This document shows, piece by piece, positions 23,432-34,600 of a stretch of 64,000 nucleotides of DNA. The position numbers were made by a program, and so were the translations under genes. Numbering within the stretch: position 1 is the stretch's first letter; each line of letters begins with the position of its first letter. Below the pieces are notes generated by a model that did no database searches, was not told the DNA's origin, and saw only the letters and a list, made by a program, of their open reading frames with translations. The DNA lies in contig JASANG010000725.1 of the NCBI GenBank assembly GCA_030248215.1, positions 62,001 through 126,000 of the forward strand. The letters are read 5' to 3'. This DNA comes from Enoplolaimus lenunculus. Its lineage: Eukaryota > Nematoda > Enoplea > Enoplida > Thoracostomopsidae.

Positions 23432-24010
23432 TTATTCAACCTTTTTTAAAGTATCGTCAATATAATGCACACTTTCATCAAAATCAGTTATACTCCTACA
23501 ACCGGTTATTATAACATTTCCCGTATGGTGTATCAGACACGAGCCTTTTAATATTTTGAACCTCAAACTATTGCGTAACTCAGTTTCATACATAATTGTT
23601 TGGTTGTATCTCAGCTTTTCATATATGCTCGGTATGTTCAATGATAAACCTGTTCTCAACATGCCTGCCATGTTTTTAACGGATAGACAAGTTTCTTCTG
23701 CACATCCATAATTTAGACGTGAAAGCGCCGAACATACTTTATCTAGAATGGTTCTTCCTCGCTTTCGCATTTCACACCAACTAATACTACCTTTCCGTTT
23801 GAAAATAATAATACGGTCCCTCGTGGTTTGAATTTCCATATACCTCCATTGAAACGTGAATTATAATCAAAATTATCAATTATACCCGTCAAGTATGTTA
23901 AATCTACATTACAACCAATATTTAAAGTCAATGTCATATTTGTTATTTCTTTTGATCTCGTATTTCCATCCATAACTGTCCCAGAATATTCTGTCCATTC
24001 CATTGTCCTA
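23432..24010 (-). pseudogene. TBP-like (TATA-binding protein-like) domain in the Polinton
   Basis: Both halves of the TBP saddle are recognisable. The first repeat (about 23745-23985) has LNIGCNVDLTYL, then LLFSNGKVVLVGVKCESE; TBP itself has VNLGCKLDLKTI and LIFSSGKMVCTGAKSEEQ. The second repeat (23432-23700) has YETELRNSLRFKILKGS, then HHTGNVIITGCRS, matching YEPELFPGLIYRM and FVSGKVVLTGAK. Spacing and order match TBP. It lies between the NADAR-like and capsid parts, on the same strand and with almost no spacer, so it behaves as a member of the element. Role inferred: a virus-type transcription factor for the element's own promoters. Broken. Confidence 0.7.
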
Positions 24011-24254
24011 CGCCGCAACTTGTTTGATCGTATATGCTTTTATCAATTCCCCAATATTGATCCCACTCAACCGCCTCCGCTATCAACGCTTTCTCGGTCC
24101 CAATTAATGCTGCACGAACATTAGGTAGTTGATTGAACTTTGCTTGTAAACCAACTTCCATAACAGATCTCGCATTGGTGATCCACTCGCTTTCGTTGTA
24201 CCTTTTAATACTTTTCCCAATTCGTTTTTGCTCTGATGGTTTGAACGTATTCAT
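23943..24254 (-). pseudogene. NADAR-like domain, C-terminal part
   Basis: 103-codon frame with the C-terminal half of a NADAR (YbiA/RibX-like) fold: VMEVGLQAKFNQLPNVRAAL, then EAVEWDQYWGIDKS, then WNGQNILGQLWMEIRDQ. The YWG and W.GQN.LG..LM..R blocks are the family signature. NADAR proteins hydrolyse N-glycosidic bonds, and some remove ADP-ribose from guanine. The N-terminal part of the fold was not seen. Its end touches the TBP-like part. Confidence 0.75.
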
Positions 24255-24484
24255 AATCTTGGTATGGGATTACAAAAAGCTATAAGTCTCGCGGTCGCTT
24301 ATTGTGGAGGTCATACACGAGCGCGAAAAATTTCATTCATCCTTTAATTTACTATACCCATATCGGGGCTGTTGCATTGCCTACTCTTGTTATCGAAGCG
24401 TTCGCGGTAGATACAAGATGCGGCATGGCATAAACCCAGCTATCAAGGAATATTTTGATTTTAAACATTGTAATGTTTAGGCCC

Positions 24485-25441
24485 AACTTCGATATTTCGG
24501 TCCTACTCATCCACTTTCGCACCTGCATCCAAGTCCCTTCACGATGTGTGATAGGTCATGGAGCAGCGTGGAACAAACGTATCAAAACAGTAATGCTTTC
24601 GTCGGGGAAGATAATCAAATTGCAGACAAATTACTACAAAAATGTACTGGCATAGAAGGCAGACAATTGAGGCGCGAGATAAAAAGTAAGCATCCTGTCA
24701 AATAGATGGCTGTGCGTGAGTACATAATGCTTCGTCTCGAATATGAAAAATATGATCAAAATTCGTACCTGCTCAAAAAGTTGTTGGAGACGGGTGATAG
24801 AGAATTGATTAAAAACAACCAGATAGATAAGTTTTGGGGTCCGCCTAGTAAAACAGTGGGGCGAATTCTCATGCGTGTACGGGAACACTTTTCGGGCCGA
24901 CAAAGCACTTTACCTTCGGTAATCATCATTGGTAACTCATTACTGAAATTTGTTTGCTCTGAGCATATATCCCAGGCGATAGAAGCTGAAACTGCGTGTA
25001 TTTCTGTGTCCGGCGCGAAAATGCAATATATATATTTTATGCGCTTCGTTTCGTTGTTGGCGATTTCGTACAGAAAGTTGTCGTTCGCGCAGGAACAAAT
25101 AATATTTCTACAAAAGAAAATTTTGCTCGCGTAGGGCCAAAACAGTTGATAAAAACTGTGAAAAATTAAGTGCAGGTTTTTTGTGCAAGCCATCAAAGCT
25201 GCAACTTGTATGTATACCTATTTTGAATCGGCCTCGTAACAATGTAGACCGCGTAGGTTCGCATCTAAATCGCTTTAATGAACTGTTGCTTGACTGGGAG
25301 TCCAGTGGCGCACTACACAATAACTGCAGACTGGCAACAATTTCGCCGACACAATGTTGTTATTTCTACGATGGTCTTCATCTGAACAGTAGGGATAGCA
25401 TAAAACTCGTTAAAATGCTTCTCCAGGCTATGGTTAGCTGA
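24485..25441 (+). pseudogene. NADAR-SGNH hydrolase fusion, opposite strand
   Basis: A plus-strand unit inside the Polinton. Its N-terminal part is a near-complete NADAR domain: SWSSVEQTYQNSNAF, then IMLRLEYEKYDQNSYLLKKL, TGDRELI, DKFWG and GRILMRVREHF (ending about 24900). Directly after comes an SGNH/GDSL-type hydrolase: block I VIIIGNSLLKFV (24925-24960), a CISVSGAKMQ stretch, a GTNNIS block near 25100, and the final YDGLHLNSRDSIKLVKM with the Asp-x-x-His pair (25370-25420). SGNH enzymes cleave esters. The two domains follow each other on one strand with a short linker, so a fusion is likely. Block I has Asn where GDS would have Asp. Broken. Confidence 0.65.
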
Positions 25442-26090
25442 TAATTTAATATCGACCCCCAGATATGCGGAATTAAATATGGAACAGAATCATCTATGGT
25501 ACAATATGCGTATAGTGCATACCTACTACATGCAAACCGGTTCATGTTATGTTTCGTTTCGTTTTCGGTACATCATTTGTGTTACACAACGTGTGTTATA
25601 TTATATATTCTTTAATTTGAGGTACTGCAATCTCTAACGGACTTACAGAAGTACTGAGCTGCTAATTCCAGCAAAACGTTTTCGACCGGAAATTTTGCAT
25701 TACATTCATAAGTGATCGACATCCAAACAAATGTTTTAAAAGTGGTTATAGAATCCATAAGAATAAAATGTTATTTTGGCTTCATTTAAATTTTATTATT
25801 TATAACCATTCTAATTTTCTCATATAACGTTTAGCGGTTGGAAAACCAGGTGTAGTATGATAAGAGTATATTATACGAAAGGATACGATATTGACTTTAA
25901 AAGGCTCCGCCAACTGGTAGGGGGTTATGTAGACATACGAAAAAGCTACAGAATAAATTTACATTTGCCGGTTTTGACAGAAGTTATGAGCGGAGAGAAA
26001 GAGGATTACGAGGAGGTGTAGGCGGCTATGTTTTGCTGCATATTACTTTATGTTTTTGAGTTTGATGGCAATAAATTGACTTAAATAAAT
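25442..26090. other. Non-coding gap within the Polinton
   Basis: No recognised gene. A short plus-strand frame from 25857 (MIRVYYTKGYDIDFKRL) ends after about 44 codons and may be chance. Confidence 0.4.
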
Positions 26091-26094
26091 AGTG

Positions 26095-26413
26095 ATTATT
26101 CGTTGGGCATAACGATCCGCACACCCTCATACAACTCAAAGTTTGGTATCTCAGCTAACATTCACGCGTATATATCTTGAAAAATACTATAACAGTATAG
26201 GATTTTGTCGACTTTCTGGTCAAAAATATTACGTTTCAGCAATCGGTAGATCCATTGGGTTTTTCCACTATCTGTCTGACCGCTCACAACACATGTGAAT
26301 GGTAGTACCAAGGTTAAAAGTACTTTATCACTACCAATACAACTATCTTGAACTTTAATTTTTCTGCTACCGCTATGTACTCCTACGGGTACGCAGTGTA
26401 TCCCCACAGACAC
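26095..26413 (-). pseudogene. Polinton packaging ATPase part (A32/FtsK-like)
   Basis: N-terminal blocks of the genome-packaging ATPase: LPFTCVVSGQTDSGKTQWIY holds Walker A (GQTDSGKT), followed by LLKRNIF and KILYCYSIFQDIYA, then FELYEGV near 26110. In the family it pumps DNA into capsids. The later Walker B region was not seen. Confidence 0.7.
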
Positions 26414-26475
26414 GGTTTGTACCCCTAAAGTGTACCCCTACGTATAGCCCTATGGGTACGGGTTGTAACCCTAAA
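26375..26475. repeat. Short degenerate GTACCCCTA repeats
   Basis: Degenerate direct repeats around GTACCCCTACG / GTACCCCTAAAG, between the ATPase and integrase parts. Confidence 0.5.
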
Positions 26476-27513
26476 TAGGTCTAAGATCTCTTTCGTGTAC
26501 CCACGAATTCATGGATTTCGGGTATCCTAACCACTTTACAAAATATTCTGTACCATTATTAGTCTTGCGCTTGCGTATAATTCTCTCGATTTTATAAGTA
26601 TCACCTGTAATGTAAACCCTTTGAAGCTCCTCTGCGTAAAATCTGCCTAAAATAGTTTTTGTTTGCGTCTTCAATCTCATACACTGGTGGGTCGAAAAGT
26701 AGTTGGTCATTCACTGTGAATACTTCTCGTGACCACAACTGGTAGAATCCCCTCTCAAATGGTAACCTTCCCAGTGACACACGTAGAATGTCCCCCATGT
26801 CTAACTTATAACGAACATCAATATTCTTTTCGCGAATTTCATCTTTGTTCTCGGTGGTACTTAATGAAGGAACAAACCCGTAACTGTTTACGGTGCCGTT
26901 GTAGCTCTCCACCATTGACTGAAGATCATCAATATACTGGTGAGTATTGTTTGCTGTCATAAACTTGTAAATTTTACCTTTCAATGTTCGTATAAATCTT
27001 TCAGCTTTGCTAGCCTTGGTTTCCTCGTTCTCTGCGGTATATGCATTGACGCATGCACTTTTACAATATTCGTATACATGGTGATTAACAAATTCTTTAC
27101 CGTTATCTGTTTGAAAATTTTGGGGTTTAGTATTGTTAAATATGATTTTCAAAGCTGCTAAAATTGTAGTTGTTGTCTTGTTCTTTACTGGAGCCACCCA
27201 TGCATACTTTGAAAAACAATCAATCACTACAAGTAAATACTTGATTCCATCATTGTGTCTCGAAAGACCAGACATATCTGCTAAATCTGCTTGAAACAAA
27301 TCTCTCAAACCCTTAACTACTGTACGACGTCTCTTGAATCGGATTTTGCGTGGTTTGTAGGGTATATGTTTCCTGCCCTCGAAGCCACCGTTGTACATCT
27401 TTTAGCTTAACGTTCAAACCTTGTTTGCTAGCTTCACGGTACAACTTGGGTGTTGTGGAAAATCCGGCGACACTCCTTGCATCGTAATATATTTTTCTAA
27501 GTTTGTGATCCAT
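26471..27513 (-). pseudogene. Polinton integrase with chromodomain
   Basis: Retroviral-type integrase of the Polinton class. N-terminal region: MDHKLRKIYYDARSVAG, LKDVQRWLRGQ (27313-27513). The catalytic core at 26601-27398 shows all three acidic positions: FQADLADMSGL (Asp), FQTDNGKEFVN (Asp) and KASKAERFIRTLKGKIY (Glu). A C-terminal chromodomain (YKIERIIRKRK, YFVKWLGYPKSMNSW) lies at 26471-26600. The chromodomain probably directs insertion to marked chromatin. Nearly whole, with a few breaks. Confidence 0.9.
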
Positions 27514-27704
27514 TATAATCTTTAGTCAACAACACTACAAAAGCTTTTAAGACCTGCGTGTTTAACACCGTTGTAGGTGAGCAGGCAATGGATCAGCTCA
27601 AGATAGTTAACGCGGACACAGAAGATATTGCAATATTTATTAAATAAAAGACAAGACACATGTAATGTAATAATAGTAGAATATGTCATGAGAAATAACA
27701 AGAT

Positions 27705-28690
27705 TCAACAGTCAACACGATTACACATTTCATCAAGTAAGTTCAGTAACTGTTCGTCATTTATTTGATAATGTCCATATACATACGGTTTTACTCCATC
27801 ATCGCTAATGTATCTTTTGTCATCAAATGCCGACAAACTGATCTTATTGAGTATTACCGTGTTCAATATATGTTTATTTGTTTGAATCATGTTCATTTTA
27901 TGTAAAATCTTTTTATTAAACAGAGTATCTACGTAATTCTGGTGTCTGATATGCTTGTTGACTACCACTTTTTTATTCATTTCCTTCTCTTCATCTCATC
28001 GCCTCCGCATTTAATGTTATTCATCTTTTATCGCAAACCAACGAATTCATCAATCGGTACACTTGCCATTTCATCTTTCATCTTGCCCAATACTTTCTTG
28101 TTTGTCGTAGAGTGTACGTAATGATCATTAGCGTAGTCGCTTGTATCGAAGAATGAATTTTCCATTATGATATTTTTTGTTTAGAGCAGAGTACATCGGT
28201 CACCATATAACACCTTCATGTATTTGTAGTGGAACTCGTAAATGAGGGTTTTTGATACATCGAGGACTGTGAACCCGACATAAATTGGTTTACATAGATT
28301 GACTGTCTTGCGATGCATTTTGACCGCCACCAGATTTTCATTAAAGATTGATGACATTGAATAACGTGGATTTGCGACCATCTTAGCGTATTTTTTCTCT
28401 TCGGTGATGAGGTGAATACTAACGTAACCGCGCACGTTCTCCATAGTATTGCCAAATACTGCATTATTTAGAAGCTTGTAAAGGTCCTTCTCAAAGTCGC
28501 TAGTTGCATTTTTTCGCATCTCGGTGTTGAATGTGATGTATCGTTCCATCCATTGCCACTGAAAGAAGGACACAACACGGTGAACCTTTGTGAGTTTCAT
28601 GCCAAGACGTATGTACTGCTGAAGATTTCGAATGTGTACCTTGCCGATGTTTAAGTTGTTCGAAACTTCAAGCTACTAAGTTTCAGCAGC
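27705..28690 (-). pseudogene. Polinton DNA polymerase B, C-terminal parts
   Basis: Family B, protein-primed type. Blocks seen: GMKLTKVHRVVSFFQWQW, FEKDLYKLLNNAVFGNTMEN, FNENLVAVKMHRKTV, KPIYVGFTVLDVSKTLIYEF (28181-28600), a FFDTSDYANDHYVH block near 28150, and ISLSAFDDKRYISDDG with YVYGHYQI near the C terminus (27705-27980). The polymerase copies the element's DNA. The exonuclease half was not seen. Broken. Confidence 0.85.
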
Positions 28691-28699
28691 GAGAACCAG

Positions 28700-29900
28700 C
28701 TGTTACAATGTTTTACATCCAGCACGGTTTACCACAGGCCCAAACTGCTGAAGGTAATAATCATTAAAACTCGAAACAACCGTTTTGGAGGACGACTATA
28801 TTTGCCAGCAGTGAAAAGTACATGCGTACAAAATATATGTTCGCATTCAATTTATATACAAATACGTCGCGTCGACAACATTTAAAAATGTCGCGACTCT
28901 CAAAACGTCTCATAGCGGCAGACACGTGGCTAAACTGAAACTTTATGTACGCAAGCCAATTTAACAGAGGACAATGTTTAGCTGAACGCAATCAGCAAAA
29001 CCCTTTTAATCAATAGCTCCGTTAATCAACAATAACGTTTTTATCTGGTCTTGCATAGCGCATAACTAATTTGATAAAGTCTTCACTTGACCGTCCATCT
29101 TGTTTTCGATAGGATACTGTGTTCAGAGCGCGGCATTTTGTCTTTGCGCTCACAGACTAAACCCCATGTCATTCTAGACAAGAACCAACTTTAGGCCTTT
29201 TATTAACCAGCTGGAAAAGCAGGCATATAGGGGATGCTGCAGCTAACGGCCTTAAGATCGCGAACCAAGCATTCTACCACTGCAACACCTAGCTTGCCTC
29301 TTCAACTATTATCATCTACTACATATGTCGACCGCATGCTGCCGGCTGGCAAACAACGCAATGTATACTGCTTATATTGCATTTGCACCAGGACAAGCAT
29401 GTCTCACATGCTTACAGTACCTTTGACCTCTTGTACTTGAGTGAAGTTAGTTTTTGCAAAATTATTCAATGCGTTTTTCTTATACTCACTAGCTATGTAA
29501 TACGCTACATAACCGTGAAACATATCAAAAGTAAACAAATATTCAATCAGTATATTACATTTTTTGCAATGTTGTGCCCTTACAAGTCTCCATTATTTGC
29601 AACATTTACTCCAGCGAATATGCGTTAAATCCTAAAATTACTAAGGGAAACTTTTCAAAAACAGTGTGCGTTTTTCACGAAGTTTTTGAAGTCTCTTTTG
29701 ACAAAACCTTAAAACGGGTATAATCCAGAGCTCGTATCGTAAAGTAAAAACAACATACTTACACGTGCTAAAATTTTACGTAGCAAAAAGGCGGCACAAC
29801 CGTGTCCCTATGATGTCATCATTTTAGCGGAAACAAAACTTTACTGAGCCTATCAACTAATTCGTGTGCAAAACTTATTAAATTTGAGAAATAAAAAGCT
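28700..29900. other. Non-coding, nothing recognised
   Basis: No domain-bearing frame on either strand and no clear repeat; possibly the outer flank of the Polinton. Confidence 0.4.
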
Positions 29901-29912
29901 AGCCCACGTTAC

Positions 29913-29997
29913 TTCTTCTGGCGTCCCGTTTCCCAGCAGCCTGTAGTGGAGAAACATTAGGTTTTGGACCATTCTTTGCTCCAGCGGGCTTAGACAT
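29913..29997 (-). CDS. Candidate first coding exon, unknown gene
   Basis: Minus-strand Met followed by a Pro/Lys/Ala-rich N terminus (MSKPAGAKNGPKPNVSPLQA, then AGKRDARR) that runs into a possible donor AGAA|GTAACG. Composition is unlike the AT-rich surroundings and resembles the tail of a small basic protein. No second exon was found below it. It could be chance. Confidence 0.25.
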
Positions 29998-30337
29998 AGT
30001 TTATTAATTTTCAATACATGCTACAATTTATTCAATTTGGAATGGAAATGACAAAATTAATCGTTTGTAACAAACTATATCAAGTTAAAATGCCAGGAGT
30101 CTGGCTCCAGGTATCAGCAAAAAATCAATCAACTTTTTAAAAATATATATGTACTTTCATATCCGTTTCCCATTTCAATTCTTTTGACCACAGTCATTTA
30201 CTGATTTTACTATCCGTTTACAACCTGCTTACTTGTAGTATGTCTTATGTAATGAGAAATAATTGACAACGCGTTTTATAACATCAATGAGAAGTGATTA
30301 TAAGTTTCCCGTATTGTGGTTTGTAATTATATGTTTC

Positions 30338-31293
30338 TGCAACAGAGATTATTAACATGTCGCAAATGTGTAAAACTGGGGCTGATGCTAATCTCTGTCT
30401 TCTGTCGAAAGCGAAATACACACCGCGCCGAGGTTTATATCGCCTCAATTTGCTGACTGCGTTACTGAACGATATCCGTAAGTTAATTTTGAAAAAATAA
30501 CGTTGAGCTAGACTTGTTGCAGTTTGTTAGTAGATCATGTGAGTTTGAGCTCTGACTCAATGATATATCTTAATGATGTAAACACTGGTACGCTGGCTAC
30601 TGAGCAATGACACATGTTTGAAGAGGATCCAGAAGCGTTGCTAAAGAGAAAAAGAAGCACCGCCCTATGAAAAATAGTAAGGTCGCTTTATAAATCTTCA
30701 CTTACTTCTCGATCGTGAAGTTTCTTTTGTACTAATATTGCACCTTTCATCAAAAATATTGGACTCTAACACTGCATGCGTAGCGATATTTATAATCAAT
30801 GCCATAATCAAGCAGTGGTCATTGTAGCCAGAGGCGGATACATAAATTCCTAAAGGGTGTAAAGTATGCTAGTGGAAGAAACACACGAACGAAACGACCG
30901 AGAAACCGAACTCCACTGTAAACCTTAATATAGAACCTTGGTTTTGATACTTGTAGGGCACTAGGCCAGTGTGCTCACCGTCCCAAGGAATCCGCCAGTG
31001 GGTTGTTGCTCAACGACTAGTGCGTCAATATAAGTTTAATTTTCACCCATAACTTACATTCTGTTGTTAGTTGTGTAATGGTTCCTAAATGTGAATTAAC
31101 GCGTTTTTCGCAGGTTTATAATCGCATATTCAGTAACTTGAGCTCCAACGTCGTAAAGTTGCCAAAGTATTTCTGTAACACAGTCGGCAAACTGATGAAA
31201 ATGAAAAAAGCCACACTGCATGTTTCGCTTTCGACAGAGGACAGAGATTAGCATCAGCCCTAGTTTGCACATTTACATGTCAAGCTCTGTTAC
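30338..31293. repeat. Inverted duplication around 0.8 kb
   Basis: 30338-30480 reappears inverted at about 31155-31293. The shared core includes GGGCTGATGCTAATCTCTGT and TCTGTCGAAAGCGAAA. The left copy has an open Met-initiated stretch (MSQMCKTGADANLCLL, 30357-30477) ending at a consensus donor GTAAGT; the right copy does not keep it open. It may be an exon and its inverted pseudo-copy, or the arms of a foldback element. Confidence 0.5.
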
Positions 31294-31444
31294 AGAAAAA
31301 TATACTTTACACGTCACTGCGCACTTTAACTGCTATTTGGACCATGTTTGAAAAACTAAAACGAGTGAAAAACGTTTTGAATGGATAACGGTATATATAA
31401 AAAAGATGCATCTCTAACAAAATACTTGTCAGGCGTGAGGTATA

Positions 31445-31660
31445 TTATAGTAATAGAATATCTTCTCTAACCTTCAGCTGTGGGTAGAGATTAATGTACT
31501 TGCCAATAACTGGGGATTCAGTAATACACACGTTAACGTCAAAACTAAGCACAGGATTTTGACTCCATTTCGCAGTTAAAGCATGGTCAACAGCATTGTA
31601 CATGGGATTCAAGTGGTTCAGCTGTGCTGGTCCATGAAGATTTTGGCCAAACACTTTCTT
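31445..31660 (-). CDS. RdRP exon 16 (last)
   Basis: 71 codons and the stop ([17 protein letters not shown], ending KVREDILLL). Acceptor AGTTTTAG, phase 0. No canonical AATAAA was found just downstream. Confidence 0.75.
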   Translation of the reverse strand, partial: KKVFGQNLHGPAQLNHLNPMYNAVDHALTAKWSQNPVLSFDVNVCITESPVIGKYINLYPQLKVREDILLL

Positions 31661-34600
31661 CTAAAACTTACAAAAATCATATTTATCAGAAACATAATAT
31701 GGGTTTAATGGCGACGTGGATGATATTAAACAAGATTGTGCAACTGAGTACCTTCTATGTACAAAAGAATGTACTCTATTCAAGGGTAGACAGATGAACG
31801 CGTGTCTTTACGTCGATTGTTACACATTAGTTGGTTGCTCAGATCATACTTTTAAACACTATCTATATTGCATGCTTCCAATAATATCGACCCCCCAAAT
31901 AAGAGGAATAGGGGATAAACAAGACGAGTCCACACTTGGTGACACTAAGCGTAGCTATGGCTAAAATTAACGTGTGTTGTACACATAAACAGTAAAAGGT
32001 TTTGTGTTATGCCTTCCAGTCAACCAGTTGCGCACGAGAATTTATGCATTTGATGTCTATCTATCTCAATTTACAAAACTTGTTCGCGGTAAGCTTAGTC
32101 AAACGTGGTTGCGTACAAACTTACCTGTTTAAGAGCTACGGCAATCGACCATTTATAAATCCGATTGTTCCAAACTAAACGAAATAGTGTTTACCTGCTT
32201 AATAACGTTTAGCACATGCCACACTATCCACGGAAAGCTCAGCATCCGACTGTGATTTCCATGGGTTTCGTAGTCATAAGTTACCACATACCAGGCAGAA
32301 GCTTTCTGAAACAATTCGTCGTTGTTGCAACCTAAAAATTTCATTTGATGTTCAATGCTAATACGCGTCCAACAAGGGAAACTTATGAACGGTAAGTTAA
32401 GACGGGTAGTTCAACATTCGCTGTGTTTGTTTACACCTACATGCGCCTGCGACCACCTAAGTTTACGAAATCCTTCCCTCCTAGAGTGTAAGTATACTAT
32501 AGGCAACTAAATACAAATGGTATACGAGTATTAGACACATACGCAATGCAGAGTGTGTACTCTTTACAAGACCAGAGCGCTCTCAAGTACTCGAACGTCA
32601 ACTTCTGCTAGCTACATAAGCAGTGTTGGTAAATATTTTCCTCCCGTGAAAATGTTTCGATTCGATTGTCGAAATTACATCTCAGATGAAATCGAAAAAT
32701 ATCTTCGTGAGGAAGAGATAATAGTTACTAACTTAACTATAAGTGAAAACACCCGCAAAACCAAAGCAAAATAAATAAGCGTACATGCAGCAGGGCGCAA
32801 CGGAAATTAAAATGTAACGAAATCTAAATTTGAAAAAATTACCGGACATGGAACCAGAAGGTAAAAAATACATGCCGCTGAAAAATTCATTTTAATTTTC
32901 TTTTTTGTTATACTATTGGTAAAATAACCTTAGTTGAAGATACGTATTTACTTAAGCTGCTGTATTTTAGATTTTCATTATACACGAAAGGAATATCTAG
33001 CTTCGATGGTTTATTTTCGGTGATTGTGAAGGTTTATATACTATAATGAAATCTAACTTATTTTTGTCGTCATTTTTTACAAAAATGTTTAATTTCCACT
33101 GACAAAAATTTAATGCCGAAATTTTTAATTCCGGATGCACCGTGGTGTTTAGATGTAAGATATTCGCACTCGCACTTAATTAATGCGAATGCGGACATCT
33201 GCAACATCCCAAACTGCCGGAACCTCCAGCAAAAATTCTATCAGAGCCGGAGGCCGATTTTCTGCCGGAGGCAGAGGCAGACCTCCGGTTGTTCCCTGCT
33301 TCCTAGTAAGTTATGGAGTGCAATAACTTGCTCCACAAAATTTGCTATAAGGCATTTTCACAAATACAAAATAGATGGGGTACAACAATTTTCTATGTTC
33401 AACATAAATAAAATAAAACTAGGCATACAAAAAGTTTTGAAGTTTCTCATGCAACTTCCACAATAACATGCGTACATTAGATGACTTTTGAGGGGGTAGT
33501 GTCAAGGACACTGAAGCATTTTTTGTCAGCATCCTTCACACTGAAGCTTTTTGGCTTCAACGTCCTGGATACTGAAGCCAAAAATGCTTCAGTGTCCTGG
33601 ACGTTGAAGCCAAAAAGGTTCCGCATCCTTCATACTGAAGCATTTTTGGCTTCAGTGTCCCGCATACTGAAGCTTTTTGGCTTCAACGTCCAGGAGGCTT
33701 CAGTATCCTGGACGTTGAAGCCAAAAAGCTTCCGCATCCTTCATACTGAAGCATTTTTGGTTTCAGTGTCCCGCATACTGAAGCTTTTTGGCTTCAACGT
33801 CCAGGATAATAAAGCCAAAAATCCTTCAGTGTCCTGGACGTTGAAGCCAAAAAGCTTAAGCATCCTTCGCATTGAAGCATTTTTGGCTTCAGTGTGAAGG
33901 ATGCTGAAGCCAAAAAGCTTCAGTATGCGGGACACTGAAGAAACAATTATTTAGTATTCTGGATACATAACCAAAAAAGCTTCATTATGTGGGAAACTGA
34001 AGCCAAAAATGCTTCAGTATGCGGGACACACCAGATACAAACACATATGCATTTCGTTTCTTGCAGTATGGTTTTATGCGCATGTCATGTTTTAGGATAA
34101 TATCTGAAGTTATGGAACTGTTCCTGTCGTAAAATTAATCAAGACGTATTGCTGTTGTCTTTCCGACAGATCGGAAAATAAAAAAAGAAATAAAACTTCC
34201 TTTCTGCATGGTGATTCAAACGTATAATCTGTGCTTTCTTGTGAGCATGTTGTGTTCTGTTGTTGATAATGTTATCATTTCTGGAATAAAACTTGTATAG
34301 TTTCAATGAACGAGTGAATCGTCGTATTAACGAAAACCGAAATGAATTTTTCGTGTTTGTATATACGCTTTAAAATAAATTTTGTTTTGAATGAGCGATT
34401 CGTCATACTACATCACTTATAACAGAAAAACATCTAACTAAAGGACCGCTACTCTCCCCACTCAGCGAAATCCCCCTAACTCCATTTGCCCCTTAGTTCA
34501 CCCCCAATCGAGAGTTTCACCCAGGGTGCGATTTGGCGGCACTCCAAAATGACATATGCAAACATTAAAACATTAATACGTACCCGAATTACAGAAAAAT

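Larger units (their letters stand above)
20850..28700 (-). mobile_element. Broken Polinton (Maverick)-class element
   Basis: Fossil virus-like DNA transposon. Minus-strand parts in reading order: protein-primed DNA polymerase B (28.69-27.7 kb), chromodomain integrase (27.51-26.47 kb), A32-like packaging ATPase (26.41-26.1 kb), NADAR-like domain (24.25-23.94 kb), TBP-like domain (24.0-23.43 kb), minor capsid (23.41-22.8 kb), major capsid (22.74-21.44 kb) and an unrecognised frame (21.22-20.92 kb). A NADAR-SGNH unit lies on the opposite strand at 24.49-25.44 kb. Terminal inverted repeats were not found and a full PolB is not present, so the limits are approximate. It is broken, with a dozen or so breaks overall, but most parts still align well by eye, suggesting moderate age. 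Confidence 0.85.

Noticed and set aside
33113-33466. 117-codon frame at 33113 as a gene
   Set aside because: It runs across a CCGGAGG inverted repeat and the foldback edge; no domain or splice support, and it is intronic to the RdRP gene on the other strand.
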